Assembly: GCA_050694175.1 (NCBI GenBank)
Contig: JBOGXA010000002.1
Span: 62,001 to 126,000, forward strand
From: JBOGXA01 sp050694175
GTDB lineage: Bacteria > Actinomycetota > CADDZG01 > WHSQ01
Direction of reading: 5' to 3'
Length of the DNA stretch: 64,000 bases
A model generated the notes under the pieces. That model was not told the origin of the DNA. It saw only the letters and a list, made by a program, of their open reading frames with translations, and ran no database searches. A program made the position numbers and the translations under genes. Positions 63,433 through 64,000 of this stretch are shown here, piece after piece (positions within the stretch are counted from its first letter, which is position 1; the number at the start of each line of letters is the position of its first letter).

Positions 63433-64000
63433 ATGGCACTGCCCAAGATCTGCGGCATAGAGACCGAGTACGGGATCTCGGTCCGCGATCAGACCGAGTT
63501 CAACCCGGTCATGACCTCGTCGCTGCTTATCAACGCGTACGCGCAGCCGGCTTTCAAGCGGGTCAAATGGGACTACGAGGAAGAGAGCCCGTTGCGGGAC
63601 GCCCGCGGCTTCGAACGGCCGGGGGCCGAGATGCCCGAGGACGACTCGGGACTCGTCAACGTGATCCTGCCCAACGCGGCGCGTTACTACGTGGACCACG
63701 CCCATCCCGAGTACTCGACACCGGAATGCTCAAACCCACGCGACGCGGTGATCTGGGACAAGGCGGGAGAGCGAATCCTCGAGGCGTCCATTGAGGCGGC
63801 CCAGGCGATCTTGCCCGAGCACGACCCCGTATCGATCTTCAAGAACAACTCGGACGGCAAGGGGAACTCCTACGGATGCCACGAGAATTATCTCGTCACC
63901 CGCCGCACGCCCTTCCCTATGCTTGTGAAGCACCTCATTCCGTTCTTTGTCTCCCGTCAGGTCTTCACGGGGGCCGGCAAGGTAGGGGTTGAGAACGGGG
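63433..64000 (+). CDS. dop: Depupylase/Pup deamidase Dop, N-terminal part
   Basis: The frame opens at ATG 63433 and runs off the window end after 189 residues. It starts LPKICGIETEYGIS, has NPVMTSSLLINAY, VKWDYEEESPLRDARGF, the metal-binding HAHPEYSTPECSNP and FKNNSDGKGNSYGCHENYL. These are glutamine-synthetase-like carboxylate-amine ligase motifs in the Dop rather than PafA form (SSLLINAY and DARGF regions). Dop removes Pup from proteins and deamidates Pup. Confidence 0.95.
   Translation, partial: MALPKICGIETEYGISVRDQTEFNPVMTSSLLINAYAQPAFKRVKWDYEEESPLRDARGFERPGAEMPEDDSGLVNVILPNAARYYVDHAHPEYSTPECSNPRDAVIWDKAGERILEASIEAAQAILPEHDPVSIFKNNSDGKGNSYGCHENYLVTRRTPFPMLVKHLIPFFVSRQVFTGAGKVGVENG

Overview
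The window is high-GC, gene-dense DNA that is almost entirely chromosomal housekeeping sequence from a member of the Actinomycetota. Lineage markers are: a proteasomal ATPase (Arc/Mpa) followed by Dop; the block rsmD-coaD-SepIVA-like-DUF177-rpmF-rnc-fpg-acyP-smc-ftsY-ffh-rpsP-KH-rimM-trmD; a six-gene mce run; a DUF3151 protein; an F420-type LLM oxidoreductase; an Rpf-like protein; and the uvrC-rapZ-yvcK-gap-pgk-tpiA-secG block. Several details do not match well-known genera: an ATP-type PEP carboxykinase, anaerobic GlpABC, no whiA after yvcK, and no rplS after trmD. An uncultured, deep-branching lineage is therefore likely. I cannot name a genus.

Layout. 1-7.1 kb (+): glycerol-3-phosphate operon glpA(partial)-glpB-glpC, a DhaM-HPr-EI fusion, pgsA and an epimerase, nearly all coupled by 4-bp start/stop overlaps. 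7.1-10.2 kb (-): a small repeat protein, a PAS-GGDEF diguanylate cyclase, a Cys/Met PLP enzyme and a stand-alone Lrp ligand-binding domain. 10.3-13.7 kb (+): pckA, thiL, thiD. 13.7-16.4 kb (-): a membrane-protein cluster and rpmB. 16.4-31.8 kb (+): recG, then the rsmD-to-trmD housekeeping block. That block is interrupted at 23.1-24.2 kb by a minus-strand nuclease gene bracketed by two copies of a 47-bp palindromic repeat. 31.9-39.7 kb (+): a secreted protein and six mce genes without YrbE permeases, the last fused to an M23 peptidase. 39.8-43.5 kb (+): uvrC-rapZ-yvcK. 43.6-47.0 kb: Rpf-like (-), gapA (+), two small minus-strand genes. 47.2-53.1 kb (+): a membrane-anchored phosphoglycerate kinase, tpiA, secG and two substrate-binding lipoproteins. 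Then comes tRNA-Leu(GAG). 53.4-59.4 kb: accessory genes, mostly redox, hydrolase and hypothetical. 59.6-64 kb (+): a TtuB-like/TtuA/TrmI tRNA T-loop modification operon, then Arc/Mpa and the start of Dop.

Points that stand out: (i) the repeat-flanked DUF559-type nuclease in the acyP-smc junction; (ii) phosphoglycerate kinase fused to four membrane helices; (iii) an SMC of 1019 residues with no visible hinge domain; (iv) an orphan mce operon ending in an MCE-M23 fusion; (v) adjacent Fpg-like and acylphosphatase-like proteins that keep the fold but have lost key catalytic residues; (vi) a 76-residue protein made of FSEGQE repeats; (vii) a frameshifted ubiquitin-like sulfur carrier.

No stretch longer than about 300 bases lacks a gene. 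I saw no CRISPR array, rRNA, insertion sequence or prophage. All family assignments are by eye from motifs and gene order; no search was run.
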